The notes under the pieces: model-generated
What the model was told of the DNA's origin: nothing
Databases searched by the model: none
What the model saw: the letters and a program-made list of their open reading frames with translations, nothing else
In this document: in pieces, positions 36,453-50,000 of the stretch
Position numbering within the stretch: the stretch's first letter is position 1
How the letters are laid out: every line of letters begins with the position of its first letter
Position numbers and translations under genes: made by a program
NCBI GenBank assembly: GCA_040954595.2
Contig: CM082580.2
Coordinates: 11,036,001 to 11,100,000 of the forward strand
DNA: 64,000 nucleotides
Direction: 5' to 3'
Source of the DNA: Balanoglossus misakiensis
Taxonomy: Eukaryota > Hemichordata

Positions 36453-36499
36453 ATTTATTGATTTGGTCATGGTAGCGGAAAAAAAACGCTCGATTGTGA

Positions 36500-39400
36500 C
36501 ATAACTTGATCCCGATGCATTATCCTGAAAAAAAATGTCAAATTCCACTGCTGGACATGTCTTATTCTAGAATGAACAAAACCAACTTGGTTTGCAAGCA
36601 TCGTACTGGACAAGATGAACTACAGAAAGTAAAATATTCTTTGTATTAAAATGGATGCTGTTTGCAACGACCGGCGGCATTTATTGATTTATCCGATAAT
36701 CCCTAGTCGTCCAACTATAGCAGCTTTATTTTCAGTTATTGATTTCCCGCGAAATCCGGGCGTGAATGAAACAGTTTGTCACAACATCAAACATGTTCAA
36801 GTCTCTAAACCACTGACACGCATTTGGGAAACTAATTTGTGGGTAATTCAGTTTTTTTACGCATTGGAAGCACAGCTGCAGCAATCCGTTTCACCATGCA
36901 TGCAGCAGGTGTTTCCGTTTAACAACACATCGGGCAACATATACGTTTCCTCATACATGTATATACGCTTGACAAATGCCCGTACAAAATAAAAACCAAC
37001 AAACCTCACGGATCAGGAAATTGGCTTACTCTTTACCTAACAAAAGGTGTGTGACATGTGTGTAATGCTTAAATGGGCACCGTATGACAACGGTATGTAC
37101 AATCATAGGTTTTCCAACAACAACAACAACATTATCGACATCGGCATTCATGTACCTTTCCCAGAGCCTTATTTCGCATTAACAGAACCTTTACAATCTA
37201 TATTAAAAAAAACTGAGTATGTGGACTTTACTTTGGTATTGTTAGACTAGAAAAACAATCTCATTATCGGTACTACGTCATACAAATGAATTTAACTTTG
37301 AGAGATGTCGCTTTCAAAGGTTAACATCTCATTCCAAACAGGAACTTACGTAAAGAAATATGATCTCGTTTGGCGTGACCTATTGTCATTTTCATTGAGA
37401 GTGTACACTAATCCCAAATGCATATGATGTTTTATTCCCGATGAGTACTATTATCGACAAGAAAAATGTTAGTTTTGTTGTACAATATGTAGGCCTATGT
37501 GACAAACATGAATGTTTGAAATTGCGCAATTTCGGCAAATTTTGAATGAAAAAGTTCAGAGACACTATGCATATAGACGTGGTTTGATCCCATAGCATTC
37601 ATTTGTGTGGTGTTGTCAACTGGTTTCTTCAACTACTCTTGTAAGTGTCACTCACTCACATTCGACCAATTAACCCCCCTTACAGAAAACGTGTCTTCGA
37701 TTCTCACACAGCGGATCAATACGGCTTCTTGCCGAGTGGTTGGGTAAACCAACCGCTGCAAACAGAAGATATTGTTCTGGGGCTCGCGGGGGATTTCATG
37801 TTGGGCTACGGTTATACGGTTAAAGCACGTTGGAGACCACAAACTTTGATGACGCAGAAACAACAATTCATCACAGAAAGAGCTTCCGTTGTAAAAAAAA
37901 ATCATACGACCAAGAAACTTGCGATTAGAAACGTGTTGCCAAGAACCTCACAATCTACTTTACGAGACCGCAATAGTAAGATCGACACTGGCCAGCTTAA
38001 TGACTAAAATACCACCTTAAGGTATTTTTCTTCCTCTAATTATGGTTACCAATGGCAACAGTATTCACCGAACAAGGCAAAACGCAATAAAATGAACACG
38101 TGTCACCATGGCAGCGCCTCCTATACGATTGCACCCACGCGCGTATTCATTTACGCTATCCAACATGTTGATCTGACTGCATATTAAAGCTCATAAACGT
38201 TGCCTTTCAAATTGTACACAGAAAAAATGAAACAAATTTGAATGATAAACGTAGGTACGTGTAGGCTGTCTTGTCAAATCTATTTTAGTTGCTGTTACTT
38301 GGTCTTCATGAATAATCTCTAGGGAATTGATTTCCAAGGAAAAGCATATATCTCACTAAACCATCGAGATTAATGTTGTACCAATTAACCAATTTTATCT
38401 ACAGAAACAACAAGTAACCTTATTTGGAGGCTGCAGTCGTGAGACTTTGATGCTAGACTCATCAAATGTCTTGGAGTTGATATCCATTTCCAAATGTGGC
38501 ATAAATCAATCAATGTAAGATTTCAATCACTCCTTTTATAAAATGTAGACATATCTGAATCACAGGTAGAGGTAGCCTGTTCTATACTTCTGCTCTGAAA
38601 ATATATTAATGAAAATGCACAGACCTACATGTTTCGATTCATACAATATCCCTACGTATAAAGTGTCGCTATTCTTACACGTGGATGACCCTATTGAATA
38701 GTGCATTTTATTGGCACCCACTTGAGGTTGTATAGTTGTATAAAACCACTGGTTTAAAAATGAATTCGTCGATAACAAAGTCCTGCTATTGTATTGGTGA
38801 AAGTCGACAATGTGTCTAGTATTGATGTGCATAACGGCCTCATTTAAATATTGTTATAAATGTGTCATGTACCTTTTACATTCAGTGCATACAGACAATC
38901 TTAGCATGTCTTGGCTTTGATAAGTGATATTAAGCTGTATGCCATGCCCTTAAAACATCCGCGCAACTGAAAGTTTATATGACAATTGAACACAGGAAGC
39001 TTGATATAGGTCAATACAGGGAGTCTTGTGCACAGTGCGTTAAATGTTAATAAGCCAGTGGTTAGTATGCATCGCTCATCAAACCTTTGGCGGACTTCAA
39101 ATATGTATACACGATGTATATCTGACATTTTGGATAATGTGGATAACTGTCAATAATGTATTAAAGTCTGATATTATTCTAACTGTGCTAAATCCGGTAG
39201 CATATACAACAAACATGCATCCTGTCACATAACAAAATGATTCTTGAGGTACTGCCTATTGGCCCAAGCAACTTTGGGGGAAAAACACGTTTTGAGTAAA
39301 AATTTATGTTGTGTGTCGCACTAGCTTGTTTATTCACTTCAGATGACCAACGTGCGGCAAGGTAGGCATTATACGTAGGTGTAGCAGGACGTTGCTTCGT

Positions 39401-42400
39401 TCATAATCGTAAACTATCATTTAACATGTACATTACGCATATCTTGCAGACCGAATTTGAACTACGGCCAGTGCCTGCGGGGCCTAACTCAGCAGATTTC
39501 TGCGATTAGGCTCTTGCCATGTGTGTCGTGTACGACAGAAGGGGTTACCTTCGCGCGTGGGGACAGGACCCTTGAATATGAAACAGAAAGCGCCACTGGC
39601 TGGCCATCCCAGAGGAGTGTCCGTCAATAGAATTAGCAAGATCAGTTTTCCCAAGGCATTGTCGCCGATTCATTCAAATACAGAAAGCAGCTTCTGTTCA
39701 ACATTTGAACAAGCAAATCCGTCACAACAACACATTGTCCGATAATGAAGTGTATTGCTATAAGAACGGGATCAAGATTCATAAATGATTCACCATCCGA
39801 ATTGAAACGATTTTCAATGTATCATTTTCGAGCGATATGCCGACAATATTTGGCGTTGGGCAGAGTGAGTTATGAAGTCCCCCCCCCCCACCCCGCGCGA
39901 AACTCCTCATTTTACCAACGCTCGTTCAACAGAAGTAATTCTGATCAAGCAAAGATATCACCTGCCAATATAATTGTTATTATGCCGCGTGTTACTTGGA
40001 ATTGTATGGGGACCCACAATTTGGTTTCAAGGAAAGTTTATTTATTTTTGCGTATTAACGTATGACACCAATCACAATCAGACGCAGTTAGGCTAATTTA
40101 TAAATGTAGTTAAACGCAGCAGATTTACACTCGGAAAAGAATATGTGTAAGCTGATTGCCTGACGTTACCGGGCAGACCGATTGAAGTTGAGTGCTACAT
40201 TACCACGGCTTTCTTATTTGCAAAGCGATCGTGTGCCCATGCACCAAGTAGGCTGCTGAACACAAGACAAATTTGATAAAGACGAGATTTCATTCACTCG
40301 TCGCGAATCCAGCATGCTTGAAATCGATGTGGACGCTCGGTTGAAGTCACTGGAGTGTTTAAAGCTAATGTAATAGTCGTGAAAGACGTAAGTGCAATCC
40401 ATTTCTTTCCACTTGAACGAAGTCAAATAAAGATGAAAGCTTGATGTCGTCGCATTTTGCGACGGTTGTTTAGGGCGTGGTAGATCGGCTCCTCGTTGTT
40501 TTTTGTGCGCGTGTTCAACGAGACATACAGACGGGGATGTGCAAGGCCAGAAGTTACGGGTTTACTCTGCGTTTTAGGAGCGAAATGCGTCCAGGGAAAT
40601 AAGCCTTGATGTTGTCAGATTTACACTGATCCCTTCATCCTGCACAGCAGGCCCCTGGTGGATAATTGCGCGTAGGTTTAATTATCTTCGATGGGAAAAA
40701 TACCTCCCGTGTGAATCGGTTGAAAACACCGGGCCATGGAAAAAAAGTAAGAGTTCTGACCTATGTAACCAAGTCACAATTTCGAAGTTACGCTCAGCAT
40801 GCTCAATTCAGAAGAAGATGAAAAAACGGGAGGGAAAAGGGAAAGTCTCGAGCTTCAGGGGTCCACCATTGAAATCAAAGTACACTTCCGATGCAGTTCG
40901 GTTGCACGTCAAATATCAAACTATGGCACATATGGAACGCGTAAAATCAACAAATAAGGTGTATGTATACGTACATTTAATGTTAAATTACTCAGACTGA
41001 GGTTAGAGAAATTCAACTCAAAACTATGAACCGTTTAGGTATAAAATTACGATAAATATTGTGTTTCAGGGAATATATTGAATTTCTTCTGGTATTTTCA
41101 ATGCGCATGCATTAAGAAATTAATTCCCTGCTTGCGCATCCTATGAAATTGCGGTCACGCGCTCGTATTGCCCTAAGCTTCACATGGTCTTTATCAGGCA
41201 TAAAACGTATTCGTGCAGTAACCCCTTTATTTGCGACCGGAACTCGTCGTATTTTTTTAAAGTTTCGAGATGAACGTTGTAATTTTCACTACGAATACCC
41301 GGCTTAAGAAAAACACTTTGCACAGACGTCTAACCAACAGGTGTCATATTGACAGCATGCATACATTTCATCGGTTGGTGGCGCTGCAATACTTGATTTC
41401 GGGTTTCTTTCCATTTCTTCGAGTTGGATAGCAGGGAGTTTTTTAATCTGCATTTGATGAACAAAGTGGCCATTTTTCATAAATCTACTTTTTTCAAAGA
41501 TCATTGGGGCACAGGAAAAGGTTGCATTTTTTTCATTTTTTTTCTTCTGAGTGTAGCCACTGGCATTTCACATTACAATAGACTTTTCGAGCAATACGAA
41601 TCGTGGGAGTCGGAACGACGTTTAGATTGTCTGTTGTTTCATCACTCATATCTTTGGTGTTCCTATTAGACGACGAAAGGCAGGTTTTTCTACATAGGGA
41701 GAATAGGATCACCTGGCCCTCTGGCCTATTGATATGACGTCACGCGAATAAGAAGCTGCGATTCCCTAGTGGTGAGGATCACGTGCTTGACGCACGAACG
41801 GAAGTGGTTACATCAAGTTGCCTAGGAAACCTGTCAGTTCAAACACAAACATATAACAAGGAAGGTTATATTTTATCCACGAATTAAACACATACATTTA
41901 GGACCCCGAAGCCATCTATCAATAATTTTTAACTTCGCATAAAAGGGAGGTTTCTTTGCTATGGTTATAATCTCTCCATTGTCTTCCTAACTGAACCAAG
42001 AATACTTATTTTAAATATTTCAATGTTTCCTTTAATCAATTTTTCATTTGGATGTATAAACTATCACACCCGCAGAGAAGTCGCGATTCCGACAAAATTT
42101 TAAGAAATAGTTCTTTGACCAAGAAAGCCCGAACAGCTGTATCTTCTGCATAAAATTGATATACCTATTAAATGAGTTTTTTTTATATTACGATTGAATG
42201 ACACTTAATACGACACTCACGACCGCCAAAAATCGCTCCCCACCACAAGAAAATATGGTAAATGTATGCTCAATGAAGGGAAAAGTATTTAATAATTTAC
42301 GAATCGATTATGGATAGGCATGGCCTTTGTTCATTGGGACACTAACACAGTTATATATTTATATAAAATAGCTCCTATCACTTTCGCCGAATCCCTGATA

Positions 42401-44000
42401 GTTCGGATATCTCACGCAGTTAGCCATTTATAGGAACAGCGAAATCCTGAAGAGTATTTTTTTCCATCGCGTGATTTGTAATAGTCACACTAGTCACATT
42501 GCGAACGATGACATCTACTCTATGGATATTTTAACATGCTTGCAGCCGAATTTCCGATTTAAGGATTATTCAAAGTTTGACATTTAAATGTATCTGAGGA
42601 AGATTATCACAAAAGTGGGATGCTGAAACTAGCTTGACCAATACGCAGTGCATTATAAAATTTGTTTGTACCCATGATACATCTGTTGAATTTCGTTCGT
42701 TTAATGTGCCAAAGATAAATAAATCATCTGTTTTCAGCGAAGAAGTCATGGATGACGAAAGAATCAAGTCAATTCTCTAAAATAAGCCAGAATTATCCAA
42801 GGGAGACAACACTTTCCCTATTCTAAAAAGTTAAATATGAGAATTTAAATTATTAACACCGGCTGACATCTGATATTTTTCAATATTTAACGTGATCAGA
42901 CATATTACGTTTTGTATAATTGATTGGCAGATTATCAAGAAAACGATAATCAAGTTGCGACAAACCTCCCTATGGTAAGACTGTCATGTTTCCGTGGAAA
43001 CCTAACGTAGCATAAAGTGTACTTTTCGTATAGAGGCTCGGGGGATTTCCAGCGCTATATGGCTGAACATAATCGAATAAAAAGGGACGAAGACGTTAGT
43101 AACTGAAGAAATGTACTTTTGGCACACCCATGAACGATTTGGTCGAGTGAAAACGCAGCAAGTACAATTATCCGCGAAACACACACCCTTGATTCAACAC
43201 TGAATTCGCCGGCAAAAAGCCGTTATCCGGCTAAATCCGGCTGTCATCAAAATTGACCGACCGTGAAAATTATTAGTTCAATAACAGATTCAGGGACATT
43301 TGCACAAATATTAAATGCTCCCACGTGCTAATTTGATCATAAATTACAACCTTGCTTTCCACAGCACTTGATTCGATTCGTATTTGCTGCTGATCTCCAC
43401 TTTTTTGTGCCGCCAACTGCAGCAGCACCAACGCTTCTGAATTTACGAACTTCTCTTCCATCAACGCAATAACTCGGTTATTGAGTGTGACTATCAAGAT
43501 CGATTAGCTGCAAACTTTGGCGATGTTTTAATGATTTTACTTTAGTTCACACTAAAAATAGTTCACGTATATGACTAACTTAGAGGTAGCTATAAAAGTA
43601 TTAATAATCACTAAATGGGTTGTGCTTAATGACCCCCATTTCTGACTGCACTGAAATGGACGCTACTCTCAAATATAGCCGCTTTCACGCAAATTTGCTT
43701 AAGACTGATTATAGTGCGCAGTGCCCATTGGAATCTTCACAGACAACTATATGGTGTCAATCATTGGTACGAAACAGTTTCCACCGTGACTGTGACAACG
43801 TGCGTTTTTTAGATCGTCACGCACATCAGCGTAATACAGTTTAGGTTCAGATCCATGTACCAGCTTAAAAAAGAAATTGGGATTATTTCTGATGTTGTGT
43901 CCTCGACCTGGTTCTCTTCAAATGATACATGCATGTTTTATTATTGACCATGACACGTGACACTTTTGTTACAGTGACAGCGAAAGGCTTGGAAAACCGG
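36500..44000. other. Upstream non-coding region, part 1
   Basis: No coding exon is supported. It contains a (CAA)n run at 37115-37130, an 11-C run at 39879-39889 and a small hairpin at 39482-39511 (GCCTAA/TTAGGC around GCAGA/TCTGC). Open frames such as 37645-38007 have no family match. A Glu/Gln-rich minus-strand frame at about 43360-43490 is noted under findings. Confidence 0.6.
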
Positions 44001-47000
44001 GAGGCAATAGAGGCCGATTAGCACAAGTTCCACACATTGTATTTCCTTGCTGGGAGCAGTTGTAAAGAATTTAGTCCGTGCAGGAATATAAAAGGGATTA
44101 CGTCTAAACCTAACGAAGTCCGCTCTCTGTGCAAATGGTCAAACAGGGAGAGATCACAGGTACGCTGTTTGTATAATTGGTGAGCTAGGGGGTCTTGCAT
44201 CGAGACCTCATCACGCTCGTGTATGTCCCCCAGCATGTCAATGACAAGGTCTCTCCCGCACCATGGAGCAAGGCGTGCCAACTTTCTCGTTCGTGCCAAC
44301 ACCTCGGCAAATGTTGCTTCAAATTGGTTTCATTTGACGCGACTGTTACACTGAATCCGTCCGTTAGGGAGGCGGTCCCTCCCAGGTCTGTCAGTGCGTA
44401 CGGTTTAGTTAGCATTTCAGTTGACGAGTCCGTGAGTGGCGGCATTTCAGTAGATAAACACAAAAAACAACCATTTCTTTAGACTTTACAAATTCTAAAA
44501 TAAAGCCCCCAGGGCTTGGGTCCCTAATTAAATCTGGAGTTACCATTTTGGGTCTATTCCGACTAAAATGATGATGTATATAACTGCTAGGTATAAACAC
44601 ACAAAAGTTGATGCTATTCATCATAGGATGTGCGAAGCCTATATTGTCACCTCCTTAAAGTTGACAATTGACGCATGAAGTCGTTCTGAAATGAAAGGTG
44701 GGAAAATACAATCTGTTGTCTGAGATGTTAGATAATATTTCCTTTGAACATGACGTTCCACAAAGGACTATACTTCACAATTACCTTACTTGGCAAATAA
44801 ATACACAGCACATTACGCACAAATAGGCTACACTGTCCAAATATATTTAGAGGTTAGAAAGTTCGATAGGAAAATGTTTGTCTGATGTCCACTCAAAACC
44901 ACCATGATGTACAACAGAGATAGAACAGAGACAGCTACAACACAATGTTCTGCTTGTTAACCTATGTCTTAAGTAGAAAGACCATTGTTATCAGTGACAA
45001 ATACTACTTAAGACTTGAATTAATGTTGTTTTTTACCAATAACTACATGTGCTGTCGGAACACAGACGAGGTGTATCCATAAGCTTAAACTTGGCATTCA
45101 ATAATTCTACATGAAGTCGGGTAAAAAATTACAAAAGAGGCAAGAGTTCCAATTAATAATATGGTGTTTCTTAACATGTTGAGTTTAGTCTTGTGTTCTC
45201 ACCACCCTCCATCAGTCAAGTGTTATCTGCATTATGTAATGGACGCAAATCAATGGCAGAAACAAAGGATTCACAGCGGTGAAAGATCGAGAGGAATGAA
45301 AAAGAGACACAGCTGGCTTGAGAACACATTCTGTCCAAAGCAACCAGTTAAGATCAATATACAATTTGTAAAGCGAAGATGCTAATTACGGTAGTTTACC
45401 AGTAGAATGACTGGGGCAGATACAGCAGTATTTCGCACCATGAGATCACATCACAACACAAGGTGTACAAACATCGTCAGCTATTTGTCAACACCAACGC
45501 CGCTCATCACTTACCCTCACGGTATACGAGACGACTTCTCTGGACCTCCAGAATCTCCAACAAAACTTGTGATAATAGGATGGCGCACGCGACACCGTGT
45601 TGCTTCCAGTCAACCACACATCTGAGCTTCGCAAAATGACACTAACAGTTGAAGTCACAAAATTACCCTCGCATATACTCGTCAGAACCGAACACCTGGA
45701 AAATCGACACAGAACGCCTGCAGCAGTGGTTTGGGCACCTATACACACACCGCTTCGACGGGTACACAATTCTCATCTGCCAGTGATCGAGTGACGAGAT
45801 GTGCGCTCGTATTTAAGAACGGGAGCGGTAATCCGAACCAGCCTACGCACCTACATGTAAATTGTATTTAAATGGGATTGAAGTGGTAAATGCGGAGGTA
45901 ATCAATTCAGCGGGCAATATAAACGTTACTCCGAGGGGGTGAAGGGGAATATAAGATCACGTGACCACCATCAATATTTAATTCGCGATTGGGAAATGTT
46001 GCGCTTGGTCAGCTAATTAATAAAAATCTCATGCAACTGTGAACATTATCAAGTACTTCACGAGAAACCTTTGCTTAGTCGGAGCTTTGAGATTCAAAAA
46101 AGCTCGTCAGATGAATGTGTCGATGTTCACAATACCCGATGACACTGACTGGACGTCGTTAACTCTGGTACATGAAATAAAGATGTTCTCCGATTTCACA
46201 GACAAATCAAAATGTTTGTTCTTAAATGTACAAAGTAGCGTATTTACTTACAGCTTGTATATCCGTGAAACTCGCACCGATTTGTCTGGCATTATGTTCG
46301 ATGCTACGATGCGTGTATCAAGCCTACATGGCCTTAGGGAAAACTACAGAGTAACACTTGGGAGTTGCCGCTTTGGGCGTGAACGCATGCCACGCCAACG
46401 TAACACGTGCAGGGGAAACAGCACAATGTGATCGTTGTTTGTCATGATGGACAGTTTTCATAACAGCACAATGTTTGTAATGATGCAGACTGAAACAGTT
46501 TCATTCTGTGGTTATGATTTCGACTTGCTAAAACAAGTTTCCTATGGCAATCGAACAAATGTACCACACACTGCGGTACGACTGCTCCTTTTAAACGAAA
46601 AATACGTGTAGTCCATCGTCTCACAGTACGGTAGACGGATGCAAGACAAAAATATTGATTAAGTGCTTTACACGTATATACAAACACAAGGTTAGATCAG
46701 AGTTCAAGTGACCGGTGAATCATGTTCCAGTAAACCGAACATAAGCAACTTTGCTCACAAAGCAAAAACACCACAACAATCATGATAAATGAGAGAGGCT
46801 GTGTAATTTAATGCACATGATGGTTGACAACAAAATCGAAAGTCGTCAAATGTTGCACTGACAGGAACCTTCAAACAGACAGGCCGAGCATGTACTCACG
46901 ACCTAACCTTCTTTGTCTTCCTCTAGTTTGAGGGCGTGCTACTAAGGGTGTTTGCAGAAACCACTTGAATATCTGCCTCGTTTTATCTTGTCGCCAAAAT

Positions 47001-50000
47001 CTCGATTTTCGTGTGGACTGCCTCGGAAACGTGAACCGCTCGTGCAGGCATGGCACGGGCTTCTTTTCTGCACGGGTCAACAGAGGCACCTCATTTTCCC
47101 AGGGTCACCACAATCGCACGATAGGTGATCACTCCGTTAATTGTGGAAACAACTCAAGTTGGCATAGCCCCGAGTCTCACCGTCAGTTCAATTAAATCTC
47201 CCTGGCTCCTAAGTCTCAGGGATTCCAAATTCATTTTCCGAGAAACAAACCCGAATAAGTCTCCTGGCCACTTTTAATGGCAAATGGCATCGGGTGTTAT
47301 TCATCAAACGTATACATGAATAAATGCCTGCCTATACGTCTGAACAAATAACTGGAATAGAGGAAACTTTAAAATGCCTGAAACCTGACGATTGCGGCAC
47401 ATAACGGGAAGATCAAAGAGTCGAATGTGAACATTACCAATGCAAACATCATTTGTTGATATAATACCTTCATCGCACACGAATTCCACGTGACTGTCTC
47501 GTAAATGTCGGTCGTGGCATGTACGCTAGTGATCTTTGGCCAAAGGCAGTTGTGATCCGAAGCAAGGCAAGACCAAAATTTAAAATTTTAATGAGGGATT
47601 CTGTAATCACTGCGACTAAATCTTATTAGCACAATAATAACATTAGCTTTGTATCAGAATACTGAATTTCCAAAAATCAAATCGAATTAATAAAGTGAGA
47701 GGTTTGTCTTCAACCGAGCACATATTCTATGTGAAAGGACTGAGTCATTCACACACGAGGTATTAGATCTGCAAACAATGCATGTCTTTCCCCGGTGTAT
47801 CGTTTAATATCAACTTGGGGTGTTTTCTAAGGTGTAAATCCTCCCGCCCCTTTGTTATCTTGCATTGTAACAAAGCTGTGTACAGTTATAGTACCAAACA
47901 AATCGTTTGAGAGTAATTATCACTATGATACGTCCATTATATAATCCCTTGCGAAAACGCACTACCGGTACAGGGGAATCATTAGACGTTATTATTAATT
48001 CCACGCTCACGCAACGGTGGCCAAGGGGAATTTTCAATACAATGGAAATGGAAAGTTTTGTTGGTTTTCTTTGAATGAGATAGAAACAGACATGTGCATA
48101 TTGGTTTGAAAGCTGCCACTATTTAAACGTGTAGAGCGCCAACCTGCGTCAATAATCCTGTTGCTGTCCACGCTAGTATAGTAGCCGGGTAGAATCGCAT
48201 CCGTACCTAATCATCGCAGGGTAGCCGATCTAGATGCAATAGCTAGATACATGTGTACTCTTGTAACTGAAAACTTTTCATTTCGACTTACTGACACGTT
48301 TTATGCTGATACTACAGTTAAAAGTTTATGTAAAGCAAAACCGTCGCAAGCCCAGGAAGGGATCTGGCCACTGCGTGTTTCCCATGATATGATGAATACA
48401 ATCATGGCCAGACTGAGATAAAGAAAATTGAGGTCACCGCGTGCATAGACACGGGACTTTACTGAAGGCTTTAAAGTCTCGGCGGCACAGTCTTTGCTCA
48501 TTATCTTCGTGCATTTAGTATCATACTGACGCAATGGCATGATATTGCACTAAGAGGTGGGCATTTGCATATGACATAAATCTGGCGTAGTGTGCATGCT
48601 GAGTGGGAAAAAAATACTGAAGCAATAGACCGAAAGAGGCGCTCTGTATCATAGCAACACTCTCTGACGAGTAGGGGGATGGAGAGCGCCTTAAGCGACG
48701 GATCTTTCAGGATATATGATAAACTGCTGTAGTCAGATCAGAAATTTGTGGGCACACTAGATGTTTGTGGCAAACTTGCCTCCCAGCCGTAGGCGTACAT
48801 ATTGATTAGTATATCTCGATTCAGCATGTTGCGCGGTGCACCAATGCCAAAAGATGACACTCTATGAAGTAGACAACCCGACTCTTGAGTTGATAGATAC
48901 TGGCAGCACGTGATCAAAGTTTGTGGTTATACTTTGATGACGTCACGCGTGCATCCAGCTTAACACCAGAACGTGCACGGGAGTGGTATTGACAAGCGCT
49001 TTAGTAAAATCCACCTGCTCTGCCTTCGGACATTTGAGTGTTTGTCTAAATGGTTAAATTTGACGCAAAAGAAGTTAGTGAGTCGCTGCTTGCAATTTTG
49101 AGGCATTGACTCACTGAGCACTGTAATTTTCGTAAAGCTGAAAGCCTCATCATCCACCATGTACATTTATTGGGTGGTCTCCCTGCGGGATTTACGAGTT
49201 GACATTATACATTGTACTAGTCTTCACAAAATTCGGTCAAAAATGCAATAATTCTACTGCTGCTACTGTTGGTGGCGGTGGTAAATTATTGCACTGTAGT
49301 GACAGAGTTATCATAACAAATCACGTTGAAGTGTTGGTCACGAGGAAACCATATGTAACCGTAGGTATGGTGTTTAAATCTAAATTCACAACTTAAACAA
49401 CTTAAACTGCATATGATTTATATAATGAAATTTTAAACAAAAATCTCATGTTAATGTCCACTTTATATTTTGCAATGTTCGCCATAGCTATTTAATTTCG
49501 CCTCAGGTGATTAATAATATTGTCTTGTCTTAAGTTCCATATGGCGATTTCGTCAAAACAGGGATATTAGAACTACTGATTTGCACAAGTTTTAGTTGTA
49601 GATGTTCACCATTTATTACGTAGGATGTAATGACATTTCCAACTGATAAATCACGGACTATCATCACTCCAGCGACAGCTACTAAGAACAATGATGAATC
49701 GGATGCATGCAGCAGCGAGGGCAAAGATGGTACTGTGAGGAGGGTGTAAACTTGGAAAATATGGGAGTCATTAAAGGCACAAAAACTGCAACTTTCACAT
49801 TATTTCAAGATTTTCTGTCGGAAAAAAATTAGACTGCAAGAGGGTGGCATCTTTACGTCACAAGCTTGTCGTCCTTTGTATCATTCTCCAAGTGACGTAG
49901 CGACATTAACGCAGCCCATTCGACGACACGTCAATTTGTGTTGAAAACGCCAAAGCTTACAACTCTCCTTCGTTTTCGCCGTGCACAGACACAAAAGTGT

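Noticed and set aside
37645-38007. 120-codon plus-strand frame
   Set aside because: It has no recognisable domain, no splice context, and an overlapping open frame on the other strand; length is within chance for this region.
46039-46431. 130-codon plus-strand frame
   Set aside because: No family similarity, no signal or membrane pattern, and no flanking exon structure.
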